From JBDTMC01 sp039934475 (GTDB taxonomy: Bacteria; Acidobacteriota; Terriglobia; Bryobacterales; Bryobacteraceae): a DNA stretch of 13,990 nucleotides. Under the pieces are notes generated by a model. The model saw nothing but the letters and a program-made list of their open reading frames with translations, had not been told where the DNA came from and made no database searches. The stretch covers positions 1 to 13,990 of the forward strand of contig JBDTMC010000178.1 in the NCBI GenBank assembly GCA_039934475.1. The letters run 5' to 3'. The position numbers and the translations under genes are program-made. Shown piece by piece: positions 5,962 through 13,990 of the stretch (its first letter is position 1; every line of letters starts with the position of its first letter).

Positions 5962-7173
5962 GACGGCCAGGATGCGCAAGGGTAAATCGTAGGCGGCGGC
6001 TTTCGATGCGTTCGCAGCGAGGCCGGATTTTGCCTCGTCAGACAGATAGGTGATGATGACGGGTCCGACGATGGCGGCTGCGCTCCAGGAGGTGAGCAGC
6101 GCGCCATGGATGGCTCCCACGTTGTTCGGTCCAAACATGTCGGCCAGGAACGCGGGGATGGTGGCGAAACCTCCTCCGTAGATAGTGAAGATAACGAACA
6201 GCGATAGCTCAAAGGCGAGCCAGGCTCCAGAGTGGTTGAGCCGCGGGATGAGCAGAAACAGCGCGGCCTGCACGACGAAAAAGACGATGTAAGTGTTGCG
6301 GCGGCCGATCCAATCCGATGCGGTTGCCCAGAAGAGACGCCCGCCTGCATTGAACAGGCTGATGATACTAACAACGGCGGCGGCTTCGATGGCTTTCTTA
6401 TTGAAGATGTCCTGCATCATCGGGGAGGCTTGCGACAGAATTCCGATGCCGGCCGTGACATTGATGAACAGAATACCCCACATGATCCAGAACTGCGGCG
6501 TTGCCAGTGATTGGTTGCGGTTGAGGCTGGCTTCGGCGGCGAGTTGATTCGGAACGGCGAGCGGCACAAAGCCGGCGGGCTTCCAGCCAGGCGGGGGACG
6601 GCGGATGATGGCGGCTCCGGTAATCATTAGCACCAGATAGGCAGCGGCGAGGGCATAGAGTCCGTTGACGATGCCGATTTGGTCCATCAGGTAGACGTTG
6701 AGTTTGCCGGCGACGAACGCGCCGCCGCCGAAGCCCATGACCGCGAAGCCTGTGGCCATGCCGCGCCGGTCGGGGAACCATTTCACCAGCGTGCTGACCG
6801 GGGCGATGTAGCCCAGTCCGCAGCCGATGCCGCAGATGAGTCCCATGCCGAGGAAGACCACAGGCGCGGACCCGATGGATAGTCCCAGGGCGCCGACGAC
6901 GAGGCCGGTGCAGAAGAACCCCGCAGCGAAGAGAGCGGTCTTGCGCGGACCATTATGCTCTACCCACGGCCCACCGAACGCGGCGCTAAGACCGAGTAGG
7001 ATGAGGGCGGTTGAGAAGGTGATGTAGGGAGCTTTGAACCACGCGTCGGCAGCGGTGTGGAGAATGGCGTTGATTGGTTTGTTGAACGTGCTCCAGGCGT
7101 AAACGGAGCCAATGGAGATGTGGATTAAGACGGCTGCCAGCGGGATGAACCAGCGGTTGATTGGGCTCGGCAT
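5899..7173 (-). CDS. OFA-family major facilitator superfamily transporter
   Basis: This 424-residue inner-membrane protein has about 12 hydrophobic helices and matches the oxalate/formate antiporter family in length and landmarks: 'IGSVYAWSTFNKPI' (21-34) in helix 1, loop motif 'GPWVEHNGPRKTA' (68-80), 'PPPGWKP' (193-199) before the central loop, and 'NAGGRLFWATASDWIGRR' (275-292) spanning helix 8 and the second loop. R279 sits where OxlT has its oxalate-binding arginine. Helix 11 ('GALLTSWSAAAIVGP', 357-371) has no lysine, whereas OxlT uses one there, so oxalate is not a supported substrate. The family also includes transporters for other small carboxylates. The ATG lies 21 bases after the DUF3500 stop without a clear ribosome-binding site. 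The last 63 bases overlap the CHAT gene on the other strand. Confidence 0.88.
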   Translation of the reverse strand: MPSPINRWFIPLAAVLIHISIGSVYAWSTFNKPINAILHTAADAWFKAPYITFSTALILLGLSAAFGGPWVEHNGPRKTALFAAGFFCTGLVVGALGLSIGSAPVVFLGMGLICGIGCGLGYIAPVSTLVKWFPDRRGMATGFAVMGFGGGAFVAGKLNVYLMDQIGIVNGLYALAAAYLVLMITGAAIIRRPPPGWKPAGFVPLAVPNQLAAEASLNRNQSLATPQFWIMWGILFINVTAGIGILSQASPMMQDIFNKKAIEAAAVVSIISLFNAGGRLFWATASDWIGRRNTYIVFFVVQAALFLLIPRLNHSGAWLAFELSLFVIFTIYGGGFATIPAFLADMFGPNNVGAIHGALLTSWSAAAIVGPVIITYLSDEAKSGLAANASKAAAYDLPLRILAVLLVIGFLLTIAVRPLKSRYE

Positions 7174-7194
7174 TGATGTTTAGACGTGCGTGGC

Positions 7195-8418
7195 TCAGGC
7201 GTGGCCGTGCGCGAGATAATGCTGGCGCAGCAGATCCTTGCCATAATCATTCCCATTCGGCGTCCGTACCACGCAATGAATATGCTGCCGCGTCGGCGTA
7301 GTCGGGTCCTTGGCGAAGCGGCGCAAATTCGCCGGGCTCTGGTGATCGAATTCAATCAGAATCACCGGGCTGTGCACGCGGTAGTAAAACACGCTGGTGG
7401 CGTCTGCGCCCCCAATCCACGCGAACGTCGTGCGCTCGATGTGCCGTTTCACCTCATCCATCTTCACCCGCGCGTGACCCTCATCCATGTTACCCACATA
7501 CAATTCCACTAACTCCAGAAGTTGCTTCCGCCGCGGCTCAGAAAATCCACTTACCGGCGCGCCAGCGTAGTCCAGCACGATATTGTCTTTGAACGCTTCC
7601 GTGAGGTTGTAGTTCTTCGTCTTCTCCGGGTTCAGAATCGCCTTGGCACGCAGCGGGCTATCCAACCGCAGCAGCATCTCCAAGCCGAGATCCTGCTCGC
7701 TCTGCAGAATCGAAACGCCTTTGTACTTCCCTGACGTAGCCGTCACCGGTTCAGAGCCCGCGAAGAACGGCGTCATCACCACTTGGTCGCCCAGCACGAA
7801 GTAGTTGATGATCACATGGTGCCCGTCCAACTGGAACCCCCAAGGTTCGGTTGTCGATGGCTTCCCCATCACCGTGATGTGATAGAGCCACTCGCCCAGG
7901 AACACATGATCGTCGCTCAGCTCCGCCAGCGTCTCATTCAGCCGCATGATGTCCCGGGTTAGCTTCAGTCCACGGGCGCTGAGTGAGACCTCCAGCAAGC
8001 CGAACGCAGCCGTCCGCTGCGCCTGCGACATCTCCTGGAAACTCACACCCTGGCGGCGGTAGAAGTGCTGGTTCATCCACTTCCGCCACTCGGGATCGTC
8101 CACGGCGAACATCGTCCGGTCGCGCTGGTCTTTACTCAAGCTCGTCAGGAAATGTTCGGCGGCCGTGCGTACCGGTTCTGTGGAAACACCCGTTGAGTGA
8201 ATCCCGAACAAGCCCGGTTCCACGGAGCCTTTCGCCGTGATGCCTACGAATGGCTCGGCCAGACCTTTGCGCTCAAAATCGACGGACATCTGCCGGAAAC
8301 GCTCGGCCATGTCCGCGCCGTTCTGCGGGAAGGCGTTGCGCGCCAGGATCGCGCCGGGAATGACCGTGGCGAACAAGCGGCGGCGCGTCAAACGAGGTCC
8401 GTGGTCGTGATGATTCAC
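7195..8418 (-). CDS. Tat-exported DUF3500 protein
   Basis: This 407-residue protein resembles the DUF3500 family, whose function is not known to me. Residues 11-16 (TRRRLF), followed by the hydrophobic stretch 'ATVIPGAILA', form a twin-arginine export signal, so it probably folds in the cytoplasm and acts in the periplasm. Family-like segments include 'DPEWRKWMNQHFYRRQGVSF', 'EPWGFQLDGHHVIINYFV' with paired histidines, 'PFFAGSEP', and near the C-terminus 'VILIEFDHQSP' and 'HIHCVVRTPNGNDYGKDLLR'. The conserved His, Asp and Glu residues suggest a metal site or enzyme, but this is inference. The start is a GTG; the next in-frame ATG, at residue 37, would remove the Tat signal. The gene lies 21 bases after the beta-propeller gene and 21 bases before the MFS gene. 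A candidate promoter immediately upstream may let it be transcribed separately. Confidence 0.85.
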   Translation of the reverse strand: MNHHDHGPRLTRRRLFATVIPGAILARNAFPQNGADMAERFRQMSVDFERKGLAEPFVGITAKGSVEPGLFGIHSTGVSTEPVRTAAEHFLTSLSKDQRDRTMFAVDDPEWRKWMNQHFYRRQGVSFQEMSQAQRTAAFGLLEVSLSARGLKLTRDIMRLNETLAELSDDHVFLGEWLYHITVMGKPSTTEPWGFQLDGHHVIINYFVLGDQVVMTPFFAGSEPVTATSGKYKGVSILQSEQDLGLEMLLRLDSPLRAKAILNPEKTKNYNLTEAFKDNIVLDYAGAPVSGFSEPRRKQLLELVELYVGNMDEGHARVKMDEVKRHIERTTFAWIGGADATSVFYYRVHSPVILIEFDHQSPANLRRFAKDPTTPTRQHIHCVVRTPNGNDYGKDLLRQHYLAHGHA

Positions 8419-8425
8419 GGGGACC

Positions 8426-8454
8426 AGTATAACGCCGAGTTACTGGATTGCCAG
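8426..8454 (-). promoter_or_regulatory. Candidate sigma-70-type promoter for the DUF3500 gene
   Basis: On the minus strand CTGGCA (8449-8454, 4 of 6 to consensus) and TATACT (8426-8431, 5 of 6) are separated by exactly 17 bases. Transcription would begin at or next to the GTG at 8416-8418, giving a leaderless message; this would agree with the absence of a ribosome-binding site. The match lies across the end of the upstream gene and could be chance. Confidence 0.35.
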
Positions 8455-10716
8455 CGTTACGCCATTCCGGCTGGTCCGGCCGCCCACTGCCAGACGGATG
8501 GGAAGGGAAGCCCCCGCGTTTGCCGTCATCGGAATCTCAACGTTGATCTGAGTCACACCGGCGATCAAACCAGGAGCCGCGCCTTGATACTTCACCGTCG
8601 CGGCCACGCCGCCAATTGTGACTGTCGCCGGCAGCGCCAACATGGGTGGAGAATCCAGTGCAATGATCTCTCCGTCTGTGACGGTCGGGACCAGCAAGCC
8701 GGTGCCGGTCGCATAGACGGAAACAACGGAGCCGCGCAGGGCCGGGTTCGCCGCGGAATTCACCGTGCCGTCGGCGTTCACAATGGCCCCCGGGCCTGCT
8801 CCACTCGCGTCCAGCGTGAAGATGGCTGGGGTTGCCGCAGCCACCGGCACGGGCGTCGTATGCCATGCATTCTTTGTGGTCACTACCAGCGTTGACGATT
8901 CCCTCCCGGCAATGCCGAACGGCACAATCGCATTGATTTGCCCGCTCTGGGCGTAAACGATTGGCGCGGGAATCCCGTCGAAGGTCACTCGAAGGTCTTC
9001 GACACTCTCCACCGCTGTATCGAGCAAGAACCCAAAGATACTCACTACCTCGCCCGGCGAAACCTCGGCTGGGCGCAGGCTGGCGGCGTTCACCACCGCG
9101 GCGACGCCCGGTACGGGAAGTAACCCGTACATCACTATCTCCTCAGAATCGGTAGGCACGAACACCTTCCCATTGGCGACCGTCGGATTAGCGAACTTCG
9201 TGAAGCTCCCCATCGAATCGCGGGCGGCATTCAGATCGCTGTTCCATAGTTCGCGTGTCAGGTCCATTGCGTCGAGTGCATGTAATGTACCCGGGGCCGG
9301 AAATCCACCGCCATTCGTGTTCACCGTAGTCACCCACAAGATGCCGCTGTCGGGTACGGAAAAGTTGGAAGAAACAGTAAACCCACTGAACGGAAGACTG
9401 GTAGTCAGTGTGCGGTTGGTGCTGGCGGCAGTCGGATTGAATTGTCCATTCTCAATTCGGTAGGAGCGTAAGGAGTCGCCGAAACCCCACACGTATAACA
9501 ATTGGCCATCCGGCCGGTTCCAAAGTGCCGCGTTGAAGATGCCGAAGTTGTAATCGTTCTGAACTCCCTTGAACTTCTGCACAAGGCCCGCTCCGTCCAC
9601 CCATTCCTGACCCATCTTGGCGCGATCCATTAACGCTACTTGCCCGGACTTTCCACCCGCAATCAGCCACTTCTGTCCCGGCACCAGGATTGGACCCACG
9701 GAGCCCACGTCCGTGTCGTCGTCGTTCAATTGGCTCCATTCCGCCGGAGTAAACCAATCGACAATGCTCAATCCATTCTTCGGCGAAATGTGTAGAACGC
9801 TCTGTCCCCATTGCTTCCAGCCGTCGTAGCTGCCGTTGCCGGTTGATAAGTAGATCTCTCCGTCGGGATCGGCTGCGATGCCGCGGCCACTCTGCCAGAT
9901 CGAAGCTCCAGCCCCCAGCGGCGTCGTGCATAAGACGGAAGGAGGCAGTTGCAGATCGGTCGCGTTGTACCCCATCAGCCAGCCGTGGAAGGGCTGAATG
10001 TCGCCGTGCGATCCGAATGCGACGTACACTACACCCTGTGAGAGCAAGAGTCCGGGGCGTTGAATATGGCCTGTCGGATCGAACGAAAAGTGTCCGTTTT
10101 CGGAAGGGTCCACGCCGCCCCATCCAGTGCCTTCCACGGTGGCCTGGATTTCTACCGGACCATTGAACTTTTCCGCGCCTGTTCGCAGGTCAAGGGCGTG
10201 CAGGAAGAAGGCATGCGAGCCGTCTTTTTGAATAACATTGGCTACATACACGGTGCCCGACGCACGATCAATCACCGGCGTGCTGAGGACGCCGATCTCT
10301 TTCTTGATATCTGTAAAGGTGTACCCTTCGAAGTCGTAGTCACTCGGGCTTACTGGCGCTCCCAGGTTCACCTTCCATACCGGCGGCGTCCCCGCAGTCG
10401 CATCGGCGTCGAACGCGTACACACTATTGTGGAGCGTCGCAGTCACGAGGAGGTTTCGGGACAGTCCCTCGGGAAAGTCTAGCGAACTTATATAGAGAGG
10501 CTGCGCGTAGACCTGACCGTCTACAGCGAACGAGGAGAGCCGTCCAAACTGAATGACATTAACATTCGCGGAATTGAGGACAAATTCGCGAGGATTGCCG
10601 GATGTCCGGCTATTGTCATAATCTGCCGTCAGAACATCCACCTGAGCGTGGACTGAAATTTGGCACATACAGCAATAGAACAAAACAAAGCAGGAGCGGC
10701 TCAACGGTAGTAACAA
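8440..10716 (-). CDS. Secreted PQQ-like beta-propeller protein with Solibacter-type C-terminal domain
   Basis: This 758-residue protein begins with a probable signal peptide (residues 1-24, ending VHA-Q). Residues 30 to about 530 show beta-propeller repeats of the PQQ/quinoprotein-like kind, such as 'NLLVTATLHNSVYAFDADA', 'GVLSTPVIDRASGTVYVANV', 'GRGIAADPDGEIYLSTGNG' and 'SDLNAARDSMGSFTKFANPT' followed by 'VANGKVFVPTD'. Residues 537-758 match the TIGR03437 domain: 'VVNAASLRPAEVSPGEVVSI', 'GQINAIVPFGIAG', 'NSAANPALRGSVVSVYATGTG', 'YQGAAPGLIAGVTQINVEIP' (individual segments of a continuous domain). This domain is characteristic of Solibacter relatives and its role is unknown; attachment or display is a guess. 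Cofactor binding and enzyme activity cannot be assumed. The TTG start at 10714-10716 has GGAAGG directly against it; the TTG four codons later has better spacing (12 bases) and also keeps the signal peptide. Confidence 0.87.
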   Translation of the reverse strand: MLLPLSRSCFVLFYCCMCQISVHAQVDVLTADYDNSRTSGNPREFVLNSANVNVIQFGRLSSFAVDGQVYAQPLYISSLDFPEGLSRNLLVTATLHNSVYAFDADATAGTPPVWKVNLGAPVSPSDYDFEGYTFTDIKKEIGVLSTPVIDRASGTVYVANVIQKDGSHAFFLHALDLRTGAEKFNGPVEIQATVEGTGWGGVDPSENGHFSFDPTGHIQRPGLLLSQGVVYVAFGSHGDIQPFHGWLMGYNATDLQLPPSVLCTTPLGAGASIWQSGRGIAADPDGEIYLSTGNGSYDGWKQWGQSVLHISPKNGLSIVDWFTPAEWSQLNDDDTDVGSVGPILVPGQKWLIAGGKSGQVALMDRAKMGQEWVDGAGLVQKFKGVQNDYNFGIFNAALWNRPDGQLLYVWGFGDSLRSYRIENGQFNPTAASTNRTLTTSLPFSGFTVSSNFSVPDSGILWVTTVNTNGGGFPAPGTLHALDAMDLTRELWNSDLNAARDSMGSFTKFANPTVANGKVFVPTDSEEIVMYGLLPVPGVAAVVNAASLRPAEVSPGEVVSIFGFLLDTAVESVEDLRVTFDGIPAPIVYAQSGQINAIVPFGIAGRESSTLVVTTKNAWHTTPVPVAAATPAIFTLDASGAGPGAIVNADGTVNSAANPALRGSVVSVYATGTGLLVPTVTDGEIIALDSPPMLALPATVTIGGVAATVKYQGAAPGLIAGVTQINVEIPMTANAGASLPIRLAVGGRTSRNGVTLAIQ

Positions 10717-10836
10717 CCTTCCATTCCCAGATGGGTTTACCCAACAAGACGTGTTTTTTCAAACACTTGGTAACGGGGATTGTTTTGCCTGTGCTACAAA
10801 TCCATGAATTCGTGAGTCTTGGATCTCTCAGTACCC
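10717..10836. other. Intergenic region with a palindrome and an AT-rich hairpin
   Basis: This is the only real spacer within the minus-strand genes of the right half. It holds a 12-base inverted repeat, TGGGTTTACCCA (10732-10743), about 16 bases upstream of the beta-propeller start, where an operator would sit. It also has a 6-bp hairpin, GTGTTT-TTTC-AAACAC (10751-10766). The hairpin is not followed by a T run on either strand, so it is not a convincing terminator. No promoter with two good elements was found. Nothing coding is visible. Confidence 0.35.
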
Positions 10837-12225
10837 TCAGCTCACCAACTTCTGAATCACATTTCCGTGCACGTCGGTAAGTCGGAAGTCACGACCTTGA
10901 TAACGATAGGTGAGCCGTTTATGGTCCATCCCCAGCTGGTTCAAAATGGTCGCCTGCATGTCAAAGACATCCGCCGGGTCTTCCGCAACTTTGTACCCCA
11001 GGTCGTCAGTGGAACCCACGTGCATGCCCGCCTTCACTCCGCCGCCCGCCATCCACAACGTGAACGAGCGGTGATGATCGCGGCCCACCAGCGGATCGTC
11101 GGCATCGCCCTGCAGCATCGGCGTACGGCCAAATTCGCCGCCCCACACCACCAGCGTGTCTTTCAGCAGTCCTCGCTGTTTCAAATCCTTGATCAACGCC
11201 GCCGAAGCGCGGTCCACTTCACGGCAGATAGCAGGGAAGTGTTCCACCAGGTTGATGCGAGTACCGCCGTGATGATCCCATTCGCCGTGCGTCAGCATCA
11301 CGAACCGAACGCCTCGCTCCACTAATCTCCGTGCCAGCAGCGCGTTATTCGCGAACGATTTCTTGCCCGGCTCCGTTCCGTACAACTCGTGGATGTGCTT
11401 CGGCTCCTTCGAAATGTCCATTAGATCGGGCACGCTGGATTGCATGCGGTAAGCCATCTCGAAGCTGGCGATGCGCGTGTTGATCTCCGGGTCGTTACAC
11501 TGCTCAAACTTGTCCTGGTTGAGTTCCTTGATCGTGTCGAGAGACGCGCGCCGTAAATCTTTGCTCATGCCTTCGGGGTCGGAAAGCGAAAGTACCGGAT
11601 CCCCACCAGCGCGGAATTGGACGCCCTGATAAACCGTGGGAAGGAAACCAGTACCAATGCAGCCAGCCCCGCAACGGCCCGCTCGTCCGCTCGGCAAGAC
11701 CACGAATCCGGGCAGGTCTTCCGCGTCCGAGCCCAGCCCATACGTCACCCACGAACCCATCGACGGACGTCCGGGCCGCGGTGAACCGGTAAACATTTGC
11801 ATCTCCGCGGGCGCATGGTTGAACTGGTCCGTGCGCATCGAGTAGATGAAGGCGGCATCGTCCACCACGGTAGAGATTTGCGGCAGCATCTCCGAAACCC
11901 AAGTGCCCGACTGCCCGTGCTGCTTGAACTGGAACGGCGTGCCTAGGAGTTTTGGCACGCCTGATAGAAACGCAAACCGTTCCCCGGCGATCAGTGACTC
12001 CGGAACGCTTGTGCCATGCAGACGCTTTAACTCCGGCTTGTAATCGAACAAGTCGAGTTGCGAAGGCGCGCCGGTCATGCAAAGGAAGATGACAGACTTC
12101 GCTTTGGCGGGAAAGTGTGTTGGGTGCGTAGCGGCAAAAGCTTCCCGATTCAGCAGCGAGGCTAGCGCCATGCCTCCAAAACCGAGTCCGCCCGTGCGGA
12201 AGAGATCGCGTCGTGTGGGTGCCAT
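10837..12225 (-). CDS. Tat-exported DUF1501 protein
   Basis: This 462-residue protein is a full-length DUF1501 member, a family with an alkaline-phosphatase/sulfatase-like fold and no established reaction. A Tat signal is at residues 5-30 (TRRDLFRTGG followed by GFGGMALASLL). Family landmarks are 'MTGAPSQLDLFDYKP' (50-64), 'HAPAEMQMFTGSPRPGRPSM' (137-156), 'HGEWDHHGG' (313-321), 'VVWGGEFGRTP' (359-369) and 'GRDHHRSFTLWMAGGGVKAG' (381-400). The H/D/E cluster in the later motifs would suit a metal site. The ATG is 3 bases after the stop of the DUF1553 gene, with AAGGAG 6 bases upstream, so the two are translated together. This pairing is typical of Planctomycetes, Verrucomicrobia and Acidobacteria, often near polysaccharide or surface-protein genes. 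Confidence 0.92.
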   Translation of the reverse strand: MAPTRRDLFRTGGLGFGGMALASLLNREAFAATHPTHFPAKAKSVIFLCMTGAPSQLDLFDYKPELKRLHGTSVPESLIAGERFAFLSGVPKLLGTPFQFKQHGQSGTWVSEMLPQISTVVDDAAFIYSMRTDQFNHAPAEMQMFTGSPRPGRPSMGSWVTYGLGSDAEDLPGFVVLPSGRAGRCGAGCIGTGFLPTVYQGVQFRAGGDPVLSLSDPEGMSKDLRRASLDTIKELNQDKFEQCNDPEINTRIASFEMAYRMQSSVPDLMDISKEPKHIHELYGTEPGKKSFANNALLARRLVERGVRFVMLTHGEWDHHGGTRINLVEHFPAICREVDRASAALIKDLKQRGLLKDTLVVWGGEFGRTPMLQGDADDPLVGRDHHRSFTLWMAGGGVKAGMHVGSTDDLGYKVAEDPADVFDMQATILNQLGMDHKRLTYRYQGRDFRLTDVHGNVIQKLVS

Positions 12226-12228
12226 GGC

Positions 12229-13990
12229 TTACTCCTTGGTAATCGTTTCGTCGAGGTTGAGAATAACGTTCGCCGCCACAATCCACGGCGCCACATCCGA
12301 TGGCCGGTCTGGCGTCTGCGTACGTAATGCGGCGGTCACTAGTTTCGCCGCCGCCGCTTCATTACCGCGGTACTTCGCAACGGCCTTCTCCTGCAGCGTC
12401 AGCAGCGAACCCAGTTCCCGGTCGCTTGGCTCGCGTGAAGTCGCCAGCTTGAATCCGAACGCCAGCTTATCGCGAGTGTTCCCCTGGTGCGCCAGCAACT
12501 GCTTCGCCAGCGCGCCGGCGGCCTCAACAAACGCCTCGTCGTTCAACGTCGTCAGGGCCTGCAGCGGCGTATTCGAATTGGGCCGGTTGACCGCACAAAC
12601 GGAACGCTCTGGCGCGTCAAACGCATTCATGGCCGGGTACGGCGAGCCGCGCTTCACAAAGGTGTACAAACCGCGCCGATAGCGGTCCGCGCCTTCACTC
12701 GTCGGCCACGTTTGGAACCCGCCTTCCACAAACAGGTTGTCAAAGACTGAGGCAGGCAGCGGAGGAAATACACTCGGCCCGCCAACTTTCCCACTCAGCA
12801 ACCCGCTAACGGCCAGCGCCGCATCGCGCACGTTCTCCGCCGGAATTCTGATGCGAGGCGCGCGCGCCAGCAGCTTGTTCTCCGGATCCCGATTGCGCTT
12901 CTCATCGCTAACATGCGAATCCTGCCGGTAGGTAGAGGACATCGCCATCAACTTCAGCATGTGCTTCAAGTCCCAACCCGAATCCATAAACTCCACAGCC
13001 ATCCAGTCGAGCAGTTCCGGGTGCGTCGGCGGATCGCCTTGTTTACCGAAGTCCTCGCCTGTACTCACGATCCCGCGCGCAAATACGGCCCGCCAGAAGT
13101 GGTTCATGATGACGCGAGCGGTTAATGGATTGTCCCGGCTCACCAGCCATTCCGACAGTCCCAGACGGTTCCGCGGGTACTTCGACGGCAGCCCGCCCAG
13201 CACGCCCGGAGCATTCGGCTGCACCCGGTCGCCCTTCGTGAGAAAGTTGCCGCGCGCCTGAACAAAGGTCTCGCGCGGTTGAGCAAGTTCGTGCATCACC
13301 ATCGTGGTGGTGCTGTTCTCATCGACAAACTTCTCAAACGCACTCTTCTGCCGCCGCGCCTCAGCCAGCAGCGGAGTCTCGTTCCGGTAGTGCTTCTCCA
13401 GCAGCAGCTTCTGTTTCTCCGTCCGTTCGGTAGCCGGCGCCAGCAGTGCCGCCCGCACGTCGTCGGAAGTCCGCATCAACTCCGTCAAGCCAGTGGGCGG
13501 AAGCGTAGACACCAGAATGCGAAACCGGTTCAACTTACTCGCCTTCTTAGGGTCGTAACTCAGCTTCAAACGCAGCGTCGCCCCCGCGGCCAATGTCTCC
13601 GGCAATCGCGACATCCCCTCGCGCGTCTCTGCCAGCACCGCATCCCGCTCGCGCTCCAGTCCCTCATACCGTTGGAAGAAGGCGAAGTAGTAGCCGGCGG
13701 CGTTGGTGTACTTGATCAGCAATTCGTTCTTGCCTGCCTTCAGGTCCAGCTTCAGCACGCCCTTCTCCGGCTCCGTCGGATCGACCGCATTGGCGGACTT
13801 CAGAACCCGCGTACCGTTGAACCACACCTGCACTCCGTGGTCCGCGCCCACCGCCACCCACACCGGCACCGCCTTCTCCGCCGTAATCGTGCGGTACAAA
13901 TACGTAGCCGCGTTATAACCCACCAGGAACTGCTTTACGCCGTCCTTCCATTCCGGACGCGCCTTCCACTTCGCCGTCCCGTTCTCATAT
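12229..13990 (-). CDS. DUF1553 protein of the PSD1/DUF1549 type, 5' end outside the window
   Basis: The reading frame is open to the right edge, so the gene starts outside; 586 residues are visible. The 22 residues before the first in-frame GTG (13921-13923) fit the protein family ('PEWKDGVKQFLVGYN' spans that GTG), so that GTG is internal. Counting from the first visible full codon, about residues 40-105 resemble a beta-sandwich insert ('VAVGADHGVQVWFNGTRVL', then 'AGKNELLIKYTN'). Residues 230-262 carry 'MVMHELAQPRETFVQARGNF', the start of the DUF1553 part. 'LSEWLVSRDNPLTARVIMNH' followed by FWR (about 278-300) and 'NRPNSNTPLQALTTLNDEAF' (about 468-487) confirm DUF1553. Full proteins of this type usually carry DUF1549 and often a cytochrome c-like PSC1 domain at the N-terminus; no CxxCH is seen here, but that part is missing. 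It is likely exported. Its function is unknown. It is the upstream partner of the DUF1501 gene. Confidence 0.9.
   Translation of the reverse strand, partial: YENGTAKWKARPEWKDGVKQFLVGYNAATYLYRTITAEKAVPVWVAVGADHGVQVWFNGTRVLKSANAVDPTEPEKGVLKLDLKAGKNELLIKYTNAAGYYFAFFQRYEGLERERDAVLAETREGMSRLPETLAAGATLRLKLSYDPKKASKLNRFRILVSTLPPTGLTELMRTSDDVRAALLAPATERTEKQKLLLEKHYRNETPLLAEARRQKSAFEKFVDENSTTTMVMHELAQPRETFVQARGNFLTKGDRVQPNAPGVLGGLPSKYPRNRLGLSEWLVSRDNPLTARVIMNHFWRAVFARGIVSTGEDFGKQGDPPTHPELLDWMAVEFMDSGWDLKHMLKLMAMSSTYRQDSHVSDEKRNRDPENKLLARAPRIRIPAENVRDAALAVSGLLSGKVGGPSVFPPLPASVFDNLFVEGGFQTWPTSEGADRYRRGLYTFVKRGSPYPAMNAFDAPERSVCAVNRPNSNTPLQALTTLNDEAFVEAAGALAKQLLAHQGNTRDKLAFGFKLATSREPSDRELGSLLTLQEKAVAKYRGNEAAAAKLVTAALRTQTPDRPSDVAPWIVAANVILNLDETITKE
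12232..12237 (-). promoter_or_regulatory. Ribosome-binding site of the DUF1501 gene
   Basis: AAGGAG on the minus strand lies inside the last codons of the DUF1553 gene, 6 bases before the DUF1501 ATG. It fixes that start and shows that the pair is read from one message. Confidence 0.75.

Noticed and set aside
10751..10766. AT-rich hairpin as an intrinsic terminator after the DUF1501 gene
   Set aside because: The stem is only 6 bp, lies about 70 bases past the stop, and is not followed by a T run on the minus strand.
13921..13923. GTG as the start of the DUF1553 gene
   Set aside because: The frame stays open to the window edge, and the residues before the GTG continue the family pattern, so the gene is cut by the window.

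Overview
The window most likely comes from an acidobacterium of the Bryobacterales/Solibacter group. The clearest marker is the C-terminal domain of the protein at 8440-10716. It matches the repeat family known as TIGR03437, which is expanded in Solibacter and its relatives. The DUF1553-DUF1501 gene pair at the right end, the Tat-exported DUF3500 protein and the high GC content fit the same group, although DUF1553/DUF1501 pairs are also common in Planctomycetes and Verrucomicrobia. The window has nine well-supported protein genes, one possible gene end at the left edge, no RNA genes, no mobile element and no CRISPR. Coding density is very high: the only gaps above 100 bases are the left edge (about 173 bases) and 10717-10836.

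Region 1 (174-3425, minus strand) is a tightly coupled four-gene operon. In transcription order it encodes an ECF-type sigma factor, a membrane anti-sigma factor with a zinc-binding H-x3-C-x2-C motif and an outside domain resembling fibronectin III, a secreted protein with a cohesin-like and an IPT/TIG domain, and a CBM9-like carbohydrate-binding protein. Junctions are a 1- or 4-base overlap, 2 bases and 2 bases. A hairpin at 124-156 is a candidate terminator.

Region 2 (3487-5961, plus strand) is divergent from the sigma gene across a 61-base spacer. It encodes an 824-residue TPR-CHAT protein, a caspase-like protease with an apparent His/Cys dyad, a possible N-terminal export signal and a C-terminal membrane helix. 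Regions 1 and 2 look like one regulatory unit: a sigma/anti-sigma switch beside a possible envelope protease and surface-binding proteins. This is the best candidate here for an undescribed system. The linkage is inference from gene order.

Region 3 (5899-10716, minus strand) holds a secreted PQQ-like beta-propeller protein, a Tat-exported DUF3500 protein and an OFA-family MFS transporter, each separated by 21 bases. The transporter gene overlaps the 3' end of the CHAT gene tail-to-tail by 63 bases.

Region 4 (10837 to the right edge, minus strand) is a DUF1553 protein (5' end outside the window) followed 3 bases later by a Tat-exported DUF1501 protein, a standard pair of unknown biochemical function.
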